Positions 1 to 6,041 of a stretch of DNA of 13,923 nucleotides are shown in pieces. How positions within the stretch are numbered: the first letter of the stretch is position 1; the number at the start of each line of letters is the position of its first letter. Where the stretch lies: contig CAZUAH010000361.1 of assembly GCA_964617665.1 (NCBI GenBank), forward strand, positions 1 through 13,923. The letters are read 5' to 3'. The translations under genes and the position numbers were made by a program. The notes under the pieces were generated by a model, which saw only the letters and a list, made by a program, of their open reading frames with translations, did not search any database and was not told the DNA's origin. The stretch is from JADHUC01 sp964617665. GTDB lineage: Bacteria; Planctomycetota; Planctomycetia; Pirellulales; Pirellulaceae.

Positions 1-52
1 GAGCACTGGACTGAAAATCCAGGTGTCGGCAGTTCGACCCTGCCCCTGACCA
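1..52 (+). tRNA. tRNA-Phe (GAA), 5' part outside the window
   Basis: This is the 3' portion of a tRNA carrying phenylalanine for UUC/UUU codons. The half D-stem GAGC is at 1-4. The anticodon stem CTGGA/TCCAG is at 6-10 and 18-22 and closes the loop CTGAAAA (11-17), giving anticodon GAA. A five-base variable loop follows (23-27). The T stem GGCAG/CTGCC (28-32, 40-44) closes the loop TTCGACC. The 3' acceptor strand CCTGACC is at 45-51 with discriminator A52. CCA is not encoded. The acceptor 5' strand, D-loop and first D-stem half lie before the window. Confidence 0.95.
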
Positions 53-62
53 CTTGCTAGAG

Positions 63-103
63 ACGCTCGAAACCTCTGCTCACAAGGGTTTTGGGCGTTT
101 TCT
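63..103 (+). terminator. Rho-independent terminator after tRNA-Phe
   Basis: A 12-bp stem, positions 63-74 against 87-98, pairs throughout if two G-U wobbles are allowed. It has a 12-base loop and is followed by a short T-rich tract (98-103, TTTTCT). It starts 11 bases after the tRNA, where a transcript end is expected. Confidence 0.75.
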
Positions 104-306
104 GTGCGCTGACGAAAGTTGGAGGAAAGCCCGCGCGATCGTCTGTTGTAGTCTCTCTTACGCCGAAAGCGCACGCAGTGCGCACAAGGATTCTGCCCCC
201 GCTCGGGGTCCCTAGGCCGTCTTCAGTTTCTTGAATCGCCCCTCACACCGATTTCTTCGTTGCCGTTCAAGTGCCCCAGCCTGCTCCGTGCCCAACAGAA
301 ACCGAC

Positions 307-1056
307 TCAATCGGCCCTCCCTTGGGACCCCTTGGCTGCATCCAGTTTGTTGGCCGCCGTCGCGGCGTAGCCGGGAAGCCAAGTCGACTTGTTGTCATAA
401 TACAGCGGTTTCCTATCGGGGAATTTCCTAACAAACTCTTCGTATCGCTTGCGCCAATAACGATAGCGTCTGTCGGACGCGCTGAGTTTCGTGTGTGGGA
501 TGTCTCTACAGTATTGCTCGACCTTCCAGACGTTCCTGTCCGACAGACGCCAGTCGTATCCCCCCAGGGTGCTCAGGTCGCCAACGGCGTAGCCGATGAT
601 CCGGCCCGTGTAGTCGATGTATGGATCGAAGTAGCTGTACACGAGCCCTCGAACGGTTCGGAAGACGGCTTTCCTGCCGAAGAGGCCGGGGTCGCGAGAC
701 TTGGCGACTGCGCCCCACAGGCCGGTCCTCCTGCTCCGGTGAAGGTAAACGACGTGGTCGAGATAATCTTCAGATTCGAGGTCCAGAATGAGCGCAGGAT
801 ACCCATGCTGCTCGAGTATGGCCGCAGTTGTGATCACGGCCTCCAGGCAATGGGCGCTTCCAGTTCTGACAACGCCGCGAAAGGACCTGAGCGTTTCTGG
901 CTTCTCCTTGTTGTAGACTAGACTGTGAAGGTATTGTTGCACTTGCGCCGGCGTGCGATATCGGCGGATGATCTCCAACTCCTTCCCGCGGAACCGACTC
1001 CGCAGGGTTCTCGTCCGCCTGCAGCCGTCCTCTGGCCTAGTGCTTGGTTTGCTCAC
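307..1056 (-). CDS. Transglutaminase-like (papain-fold) protein, 249 aa
   Basis: This looks like a cysteine-protease-fold protein of the transglutaminase-like group. Visible signs are a Cys at the head of a predicted helix (C70 in HCLEA), then H101 in a strand (LDHVVYLH) and D122 (RDPGLFG). This is the Cys-His-Asp order and spacing of that fold. No signal peptide or membrane segment is seen, so it is probably cytoplasmic, and the N-terminus is very basic. The start is GTG at 1056, with GAAAGG about 9 bases upstream. The gene stands alone, converging on the tRNA terminator side and divergent from the gene at 1443. The substrate is unknown. It could be a peptidase, a peptide N-glycanase-like enzyme or a non-catalytic relative. 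The family call rests on motif order only. Confidence 0.65.
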   Translation of the reverse strand: MSKPSTRPEDGCRRTRTLRSRFRGKELEIIRRYRTPAQVQQYLHSLVYNKEKPETLRSFRGVVRTGSAHCLEAVITTAAILEQHGYPALILDLESEDYLDHVVYLHRSRRTGLWGAVAKSRDPGLFGRKAVFRTVRGLVYSYFDPYIDYTGRIIGYAVGDLSTLGGYDWRLSDRNVWKVEQYCRDIPHTKLSASDRRYRYWRKRYEEFVRKFPDRKPLYYDNKSTWLPGYAATAANKLDAAKGSQGRAD

Positions 1057-1442
1057 CTGATACGCCTTTCAGACTGCGCGAGTGGGACACGGTCATCGTA
1101 GTTCTATTCTAATTCACCCAGCGGTCCCGGTCTCCTGGGTGGCTGCCGAACACGTGCGGCACTGGGGAAGGGGTGTTCAACATTGTGGATGCCAGACGGA
1201 TCGGCGGCCACGCGAAGCTCACGTGCTGGAGCCGGCCCGCGGGCACAAATCCGCAGCAAGATGTTGCACGACTGTTCTGGGTGGTAGAATGTGGCCAAGT
1301 GCAGTGCAAGGCCAGCGGCGGGTGAGATAATTCCAGTAGCGGAACTCGCCAAGAGTTTCGAACGGCGGTGGATCACCGAAAGTCTTGACGACTTCCGCTA
1401 CGGCAGACAAGAGCATATCTGCCGTTCGCACAAACAGGATGC
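1057..1442. other. Divergent intergenic region, no gene supported
   Basis: This 386-bp gap lies between two divergently transcribed genes, so it should hold both promoters. The minus-strand reading has a TAGAAT -10-like hexamer around 1106-1111, about 50 bp before the GTG of the transglutaminase-like gene, but no convincing -35. A perfect 7-bp inverted repeat (CACCCAG 1115-1121, CTGGGTG 1135-1141) could be an operator or hairpin. The reading frames on both strands here have compositions that do not look like protein. Confidence 0.4.
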
Positions 1443-1934
1443 ATGAGCGCAGACGAGCCACCCTCTTCATCGCCACATCCAATGAATGCAGTGAATCCCT
1501 ATCAATCGCCGATGGTGCCTTCCTCGGAAAACGAAGAACGGCGACCCGAGGTATCCTACCCGGCTCATACGTGTCCCAAATGCAGCGCCGATGTCACCTT
1601 TTGGATGGGGATGAAGCAGTCAACGCCATTCCGCTTCAAATGCGATCGCTGTAAGTCACAGTACAACGTGCAGACGCCCTTCATGGGGCTCATCTTCGCT
1701 GGGACAATCTGTGCGACCTCGTTATTCGTGTTTGCTGTATGCATTGGCGTTTGGAAGCTCGGCATCAAGATCCTTTTGCCAAGTGTCCCACTCTGGCTTG
1801 CGGCGTGGGTTGCGATGGAACTATTGATGCATAGCTACGTCAAACGGCGAGGGAGATTTGTGGCACGAGCCGTTGGCGAACCAGAGCATGCCACGGAGAC
1901 GTCCATCCGACCAGATCGATCACTCGCGGAATGA
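1443..1934 (+). CDS. Zinc-ribbon, NPYQSP-tagged small membrane protein
   Basis: A 163-residue protein of unknown function. Near the N-terminus is the NPYQSP tag (residues 18-23), recurrent in planctomycete membrane proteins. A zinc ribbon follows with two CxxC knuckles (C44/C47 and C67/C70). Two hydrophobic segments (about 80-102 and 108-130) should span the membrane, and the tail is basic then acidic. The ATG at 1443 has AGGAT just upstream. A second in-frame ATG at 1482 begins MNAVNPYQSP and would keep the tag, so the true start is uncertain. The next gene begins 4 bases after the stop, indicating co-translation. The zinc ribbon may bind a protein or nucleic-acid partner at the membrane; that is inference. 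A similar layout recurs at 5174-5752. Confidence 0.8.
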   Translation: MSADEPPSSSPHPMNAVNPYQSPMVPSSENEERRPEVSYPAHTCPKCSADVTFWMGMKQSTPFRFKCDRCKSQYNVQTPFMGLIFAGTICATSLFVFAVCIGVWKLGIKILLPSVPLWLAAWVAMELLMHSYVKRRGRFVARAVGEPEHATETSIRPDRSLAE

Positions 1935-1938
1935 CACA

Positions 1939-2259
1939 ATGAAAAACCTGATCGCCATTACGGTCATCGCGTGTCTCGCCAGTTGCAGCGAGCGGGCTAA
2001 TCGCACCTCCGAAGATGTTGCTCGCGGAATCGCCACGCAACACCTGAACGACCAACTGCGTGGCAAGACGTACGTCGATGCCCTCGACCGGACGCTTTCT
2101 TACCCGCAATTCGACACGGACTGCTGGCATAGCGTCGAGAAGGTCCAAGGTCGATGGATGTTTCGGCTGGCCCCGTCGGCTGGTGTGTATGCAACCGTGA
2201 CTGTTGGCGAGCGCGGAGAGAATCCCAAAGTGGAAACCTATGGCTTCGCGCTTGACTAG
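1939..2259 (+). CDS. Small predicted lipoprotein, 106 aa
   Basis: This begins with a short basic-hydrophobic signal (MKNLIAITVIACLASC) ending in a lipobox LASC with C16 as the lipidated residue. The product is therefore expected to be membrane-anchored and exported. The mature part has a helical region (about 24-52) and a Trp/Phe-rich beta-like region (63-105). I recognise no domain; the general shape resembles small PepSY-like or NTF2-like modules, but this is weak. A longer reading frame from 1858 in the same phase exists, but it would bury the signal peptide and overlap the previous gene by 77 bp, so I prefer ATG 1939. It sits 4 bases after the stop of the zinc-ribbon gene, probably in the same operon. 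Confidence 0.75.
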   Translation: MKNLIAITVIACLASCSERANRTSEDVARGIATQHLNDQLRGKTYVDALDRTLSYPQFDTDCWHSVEKVQGRWMFRLAPSAGVYATVTVGERGENPKVETYGFALD

Positions 2260-2734
2260 CCCGTTCGTCATCGTGCAATCGCACTGGGGCCGCACGTTGC
2301 CCAACAAATCTCGATTCAGCCGGCACGCCTCAGTACGTATCAGACCTCAGGGCTTGTCATTCTATCGAGTTGGGCATCGTTTGTTCGGCGAGTGGTCGCT
2401 CAGCCCGGAATCTCGCCTCGACGATGTTACACGGTCGGCGTGTTGGTACAATGCAAAGCATCAGGGTCTGGTCAATTGCCACCTCGCCCATGTAGAGTCT
2501 GTTCATATTTCGGATGGCCGAACTGTTATCGGATTGTCGACGATTATCGCAAGATAAGGCCTTGCCCCAACGATTAGCCACGATAGAACGCGGGATAAGT
2601 GCTTATCCGTGTTAATCGCAGTGAATTCAGAGTTCGGCCATGCTACGCTGGATGGCGGCTGAGCGCACCTCGGTGACAAACTGAACGGCCCATGGCTACA
2701 TCCTCATGGCTTTCGCTGCCAGACGCGATAGGGC
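2260..2734. other. 475-bp gap without a supported gene
   Basis: Reading frames cover parts of this stretch on both strands (for example 2204-2557 plus and 2357-2581 minus). None has a ribosome binding site, recognisable domain or plausible composition, and one overlaps the upstream lipoprotein gene. The only structured element I see is the perfect palindrome at 2593-2608, listed separately. The promoter of the gene at 2735 should lie here. Confidence 0.4.
2593..2608. promoter_or_regulatory. Perfect 16-bp palindrome GGATAAG-TG-CTTATCC
   Basis: Two perfectly complementary 7-bp arms separated by TG lie 126 bp upstream of the gene at 2735. The compact AT-containing dyad is typical in shape of a dimeric repressor site. 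It lacks a following T-tract, so it is not a good terminator. The protein that would bind is unknown. Confidence 0.35.
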
Positions 2735-3235
2735 ATGGATGCAATGGAATGGAGCGTTGGTGTGAATTCTGAAGAGACTGCTAAACCACGGTGGCGTCGC
2801 GGCTTTCGTTTTGGTCTCGGTACATTGTTGTTTTTCGTGCTTCTGGTGGCTGGATTCCTAGGAGGTATGAAAGCGGGTTTTCAGCGCGGATATTCTGCTG
2901 GGCAAGCTCAACGCGAAAAGGAAACGCCCGTCGCCAAGGTCTACCCGGTGGCAAGTCTCGTCTTGCCGGCCCCCGACGCCTCGCTCTCCGAATCCGACTT
3001 CGATACGCTGATCCAACTGATCACATCCTCGATTGCGCCAGAGAGTTGGGATTTCGTCGGTGGTCCTGGATCGATCAATGGCTTCCCTGACGCAATTAGC
3101 TTGGTGGTGCTCCAAACTCCCGAGGTCCACGAACGCATCGCGATATTGCTGAGAGATTTGGAGGGACAACGTGGGGCGGCCGAAGTGGCAAGCGGGCGCA
3201 GCGTCCCTGCGCAGGACTCCGCGAGCGATGACTGA
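2735..3235 (+). CDS. Single-pass membrane protein with planctomycete-type C-terminal domain
   Basis: A 166-residue protein of unknown role. A basic stretch (19-25) precedes one hydrophobic helix (about 24-43) with several small-xxx-small glycines, then a charged linker. The C-terminal half (about 84-145) reads SLSESDFDTLIQLI, GGPGSI and SLVVLQTPEVHERIAILL. I recall this pattern from many Pirellulales exported proteins, where it resembles an N1/secretin-like alpha-beta fold. Predicted topology is N-in with the domain outside the cytoplasm. The start is uncertain: ATG 2735 and ATG 2744 are both in frame and neither has a strong ribosome binding site. The gene is solitary. Confidence 0.75.
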   Translation: MDAMEWSVGVNSEETAKPRWRRGFRFGLGTLLFFVLLVAGFLGGMKAGFQRGYSAGQAQREKETPVAKVYPVASLVLPAPDASLSESDFDTLIQLITSSIAPESWDFVGGPGSINGFPDAISLVVLQTPEVHERIAILLRDLEGQRGAAEVASGRSVPAQDSASDD

Positions 3236-3312
3236 TTTCGAGCCATGAGAAGGCCCATTTGCCCACCGACGCTCTCCGATGCGTCGCGGCGGCCACGGCG
3301 AACCAGCGAGCG

Positions 3313-3334
3313 CACTGGACGCGCCGATCCAGTG
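3313..3334. repeat. Inverted repeat CACTGGA/TCCAGTG
   Basis: Perfect 7-bp arms (3313-3319 and 3328-3334) surround an 8-base GC-rich loop in the 189-bp gap between two plus-strand genes. The hairpin could end transcription of the upstream gene in a rho-dependent manner, or it could be an operator for the downstream one. No T-tract follows. Confidence 0.3.
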
Positions 3335-3424
3335 GGAATTGTATGGGAAGATCATTGGTGGCGCCCCAGTGATCCGCGACGACTTTATCTCAGTCGGGCG
3401 GCAAGCAAATGAAAGTTATTCAAT

Positions 3425-4771
3425 ATGACTTCAGGCAACTACTTCTTCGACGACGGCGAGTCACGGAAATTCTGGTCGTACTCGCTACGCGGCAAGAAAC
3501 AGACAATTCGTTACGGCCGCCTTGGGACGAAGGGGCGTGAAACCTCCAAGACTTTTCCGTCGGCATCCGCCGCCAAGGCGGCTACTGCGAAGTCGGTCAG
3601 TCAGAAGATCGGAAAGGGATATGCCCACGTTGATCCGGGCAAGTTGAAGATCACTCGACCAAAAGGCAAACGGGCAGCGACCGAGGCTCAGGTGGCCAAG
3701 CTGGAAAAGCGGCTGGCCGTCAGGCTGCCGGACGAATACCGGGAGTTTCTGTTAACTCAGAACGGAGGCGAACCGGAGCCGGACCACGTCGACATGCCTA
3801 TCTTCTCTGAACAAGACTCGCGTCCCGTGGGGTTCATCTACGGATTGTACGCCAAGCCGGAACCGTACCAGAGCCTGCTGTTTGCGCTGGAGAGCATAAT
3901 GCCCAGCCTGCCGGCGGGGCACCTTCCCGTTTGTGGCCTCTTCAATCTTCATTACTATTCAATCTCGCTGTACCAAAAGCCGGGATGCGTCTACTTCTGG
4001 AACGAAGACGCGGGAGGCTACGATGTCAATGACGACGGGGAACCTGTTTTCGATGACTCGCACGCTATCCTGGTGGCAGGGTCCTTCAATGAATTCCTCA
4101 CACGTATTGCGATCTGTGAAGCGCGGGAGGAGGGCGACGAGTTAGCGAGCAATAGAACCCAGGCTGACGATCAATATGTTCCAGAAATTCCTGAATTGAG
4201 AAGCGGAAAACGCTTGTCCAAGCGTCGACGGAAAGAGATCATTCGGTTGGTAGAGGAGGGAGGCGCTGAACTTAACGCGACCATCGAGCAAGGTGAGGCG
4301 TTGATGCGGAAGAAGTCAAGGAAGGCCGGCCAGGCCCTGATCGACGAGTTCCTGCGCCAAATGGATCGCGAGATCAAGGAATTCCTGAGAACGACGACTA
4401 ACAAGGATGAGTTGCAGTACTTCGCCGAGAACGTGCATTGGGATGCGAATACGAGGCCGCTGCTGGAACTCGTCAAGAGCCCTCACATCGACGCTGGCAC
4501 ACTACTACAACTCTACTGGTACGGCTGTCCAGAAGACTACTACCTGTTCTACAGTTCGGCGTCTGAGATTGACTCTGACTTCGAACGTTATGTGTTTCGA
4601 GTTCTGCGACATATCGAACGCAGGATCGTCAAATCGGAATACAAGACGGCGTCGATTCCCTTTGATCCCTCGGATCGTATTTCGATGTGGGATCGTCGCG
4701 ACGAATTTGCACGGCAGATACCCGACGTCATGTATCAGTCCATCTCCGGCAGAAAGAGACGCAAAGGATAG
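3425..4771 (+). CDS. WGR + SMI1/KNR4 (SUKH) + DUF4274-like multidomain protein
   Basis: A 448-residue soluble protein with three modules. Residues about 5-66 form a WGR domain (core YGRLGTKG at 30-37, with Tyr in place of Trp), a fold found in PARPs and bacterial MolR-like proteins and linked to nucleic-acid or ADP-ribose biology. Residues about 86-230 form a SMI1/KNR4 (SUKH) domain, opening with the helix AQVAKLEKRLAVRLPDEYREFL and the NGGEP turn. SUKH proteins commonly act as immunity proteins against polymorphic toxins. A charged helical linker (about 255-320) leads to a DUF4274-like region (about 328-375: LQYFAENVHWD, LLELVKSPHIDAGTLLQLYWYG). The tail is basic. ATG 3425 has only a weak upstream GAAAG. 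No toxin gene is adjacent. The small frame at 4779 follows 7 bases later. The function is unknown; toxin neutralisation or a stress-response adaptor are both possible. Confidence 0.8.
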   Translation: MTSGNYFFDDGESRKFWSYSLRGKKQTIRYGRLGTKGRETSKTFPSASAAKAATAKSVSQKIGKGYAHVDPGKLKITRPKGKRAATEAQVAKLEKRLAVRLPDEYREFLLTQNGGEPEPDHVDMPIFSEQDSRPVGFIYGLYAKPEPYQSLLFALESIMPSLPAGHLPVCGLFNLHYYSISLYQKPGCVYFWNEDAGGYDVNDDGEPVFDDSHAILVAGSFNEFLTRIAICEAREEGDELASNRTQADDQYVPEIPELRSGKRLSKRRRKEIIRLVEEGGAELNATIEQGEALMRKKSRKAGQALIDEFLRQMDREIKEFLRTTTNKDELQYFAENVHWDANTRPLLELVKSPHIDAGTLLQLYWYGCPEDYYLFYSSASEIDSDFERYVFRVLRHIERRIVKSEYKTASIPFDPSDRISMWDRRDEFARQIPDVMYQSISGRKRRKG

Positions 4772-4778
4772 CAGCGCG

Positions 4779-4976
4779 ATGAACGCCGAGCCGCCGATCC
4801 GGGCGTTTCGGCAGGCGAAAGATGGATCGTGGTACCTTGTGGATCGCTGCTGTTATGCTCATCAATCCGTACACAACACTGAGACCGGTGAGGATTGGCA
4901 CATTTTTTCGTTTAACCGCAAGCCGGAGGCGTGCGCGTGTTTTGGGGGGGCGCGCACGCCTCCGGCTTGCGGGTAA
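4779..4976 (+). pseudogene. Small reading frame running into hairpin repeat, probably truncated gene
   Basis: ATG 4779 lies 7 bases after the stop of the WGR/SUKH gene and is preceded by AAGGA (4764-4768) at about 10-base spacing. The first ~43 codons read like a genuine protein (AFRQAKDGSWYLVDRCCYAH, then TETGEDWHIF). The frame then enters the palindromic repeat, whose translation (FNRKPEACACFGG...) is typical repeat-derived sequence, and stops at 4976. The simplest reading is a small gene co-transcribed with the WGR/SUKH gene whose 3' end was replaced by the repeat. If intact it would be a 65-residue protein with a repeat-encoded tail. Its function is unrecognised; an immunity or partner role to the upstream gene is speculation. 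Confidence 0.45.
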
Positions 4977-4992
4977 ACGAGTCATCGGTGCC
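4885..4992. repeat. 108-bp repeat unit 1, containing a 29-bp-arm hairpin
   Basis: The unit runs from CCGGTGAGGATTGG to GTCATCGGTGCC. At its centre are inverted arms 4909-4937 and 4951-4979, which match over 29 bases with a single mismatch (G4973). They surround a 13-base loop TGTTTTGGGGGGG. Arm features are CGTTTAACCGCAAGCCGG and its complement. This type of GC-rich palindrome with TTTAACCGCAAGC ends is one I recall as dispersed in Pirellulales genomes (REP/MITE-like); that is memory, not a search. It could form a very stable hairpin and block or terminate transcription. Confidence 0.85.
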
Positions 4993-5100
4993 CCGGTGAG
5001 GATGGCCAATTTTTTTCTTTAACCCCCACCCGGGGGGGGGGGGGGGGTTGGGGGGCCCCCCCCCCCCCCCCGGCTTGCGGTTAAACGAGTCATCGGTGAC
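4993..5100. repeat. 108-bp repeat unit 2, interior collapsed to G/C homopolymers
   Basis: This is a tandem copy of the preceding unit at an exact 108-bp offset: CCGGTGAGGAT recurs 4885 to 4993, CGGCTTGCGG 4963 to 5071, and ACGAGTCATCGGTG 4977 to 5085. The outer parts match closely. Between about 5018 and 5071 the expected hairpin arms are replaced by CCCCC runs, G16 (5032-5047), TT, G6 and C16 (5056-5071), with no net length change. This looks more like base-calling failure across a strong hairpin than real biology, and the duplication itself may be an assembly product. Confidence 0.75.
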
Positions 5101-5173
5101 CGGGAGCGGCATAATCCCGTTTCTAAGGCACCGGCTCTGTCCGCGGTCACCCACTGCCGGGGCACACGCCACG

Positions 5174-5752
5174 ATGAGCACCGAAAACTGTTCAACTCCA
5201 GACTCTCCCACCCAGTGCCCGGCCTGCGGCGCCGCCATCACTCCCGAGACTTTGCTGTGTATCGCCTGCGGGTATCACATGACGCTCGGCCACCATCTAG
5301 CCACAGTCGTGGAACGTCAGCAAAGGTCGAAGCCAGACGAAAACCCGTACGCATCCCCGGCCGCCGTCGAGAGCAGTCGACCGCCGCTGCCGAGGGAACG
5401 ACCTGTCTTCGACCTGACGGAAGCTGGCGTGCGTCGGGCCTCGGCCGTCGTTTCGGATGCGCGATCGGTTTTCCTGGTGATAGTGCTGGCGTGGTGCGTC
5501 TGTGCTCCAGCATGGCTTGTGATGCTACCGTGGTACGCATATCGTTTGTACTGTTGGCACCGACTGAATGCTCAATTCGCCGAACTGCGGAGTCCGAATG
5601 CCTTTTCACCGCATGGAGAGTTGGCAACGAAATTCAAGGATGCGCGAACTCGCCTTTGGATCGGCGTAATTGCTGGTCTAGCGTTCTGGACGCTGCTGGC
5701 GATGGTGCTGGGACTGGAGTTTCTCGGCATTTCAACGACCGCATTCAAATGA
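5174..5752 (+). CDS. Zinc-ribbon, NPYASP-tagged small membrane protein
   Basis: A 192-residue protein with an N-terminal zinc ribbon (C15/C18 and C29/C32 in CPAC and CIAC knuckles), then the NPYASP tag (57-62), a proline-rich linker and two hydrophobic segments (about 98-123 and 161-184). I start it at ATG 5174, which places the ribbon at the N-terminus. The frame extends upstream to 5048, but that part is translated from the homopolymer-ridden repeat. Same architecture class as the gene at 1443: zinc ribbon, tag and two TM helices. No function is known to me. The cytoplasmic ribbon and the loop between helices (YRLYCWHRLNAQF) suggest an inner-membrane protein. Confidence 0.8.
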   Translation: MSTENCSTPDSPTQCPACGAAITPETLLCIACGYHMTLGHHLATVVERQQRSKPDENPYASPAAVESSRPPLPRERPVFDLTEAGVRRASAVVSDARSVFLVIVLAWCVCAPAWLVMLPWYAYRLYCWHRLNAQFAELRSPNAFSPHGELATKFKDARTRLWIGVIAGLAFWTLLAMVLGLEFLGISTTAFK

Positions 5753-5970
5753 AGGAAGTGAACCAATTCGTCCGCTTCTACGAAGATTCGGGTTCAAAGT
5801 CATAGGCGAAGAGAAGATCCTTGGCTTTGACAATTGGTATCTGTATAGCGCGCCAGTGGCAGGAAGCAGCTAACGTTCACTGGTCTCTTCACTTGGCTAA
5901 CACGCAGTTCGCGGCAGCGTGGTCAAGTGAGTGTTTGGCCTCGTCAGAAATCGCCAAAAACTATCGGGCC

Positions 5971-6016
5971 ATGTTGACATCCAAGTATGTTTATTATATT
6001 GTGAATGTTGATGTCC
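5971..6016 (+). promoter_or_regulatory. Sigma70-type promoter of the Rrf2 gene flanked by 12-bp direct repeats
   Basis: TTGACA (5974-5979), a 17-bp spacer, and TATTGT (5997-6002) form a near-consensus promoter with the start expected near 6009, about 33 bp before the Rrf2 ATG. Two 12-mers differing at two positions, ATGTTGACATCC (5971-5982) and ATGTTGATGTCC (6005-6016), bracket the promoter. One covers the -35 and the other covers the transcription start. Their inner six bases also form the inverted pair GACATC/GATGTC. Rrf2 regulators often repress their own promoter, so these are the natural candidate operator; the assignment is inference. Confidence 0.6.
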
Positions 6017-6041
6017 GAAAATCTAATTCGAGGTAGGGGCT

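Noticed and set aside
169..183. Perfect small hairpin GCGCAC-GCA-GTGCGC downstream of the tRNA
   Set aside because: Only 6-bp arms with a 3-base loop in GC-rich sequence and no T-tract; expected by chance.
271..921. 216-codon plus-strand frame opposite the transglutaminase-like gene
   Set aside because: It is the antisense shadow of a minus-strand gene with catalytic-type motifs and a ribosome binding site; its own product shows no domain.
2204..2557. 117-codon plus frame after the lipoprotein gene
   Set aside because: Overlaps the end of the lipoprotein gene, has no ribosome binding site and no recognisable features.
4407..4778. Upstream extension of the 4779 frame inside the WGR/SUKH gene
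   Set aside because: Out of frame with a clear multidomain gene and its composition is unlike protein; only the part after 4779 is credible.
4885..5100. Tandem repeats considered as a CRISPR array
   Set aside because: Only two 108-bp units, each an inverted repeat, with no unique spacers and no cas genes.
5821..6036. 71-codon frame before the Rrf2 gene
   Set aside because: It contains the Rrf2 promoter and has no good start or domain.
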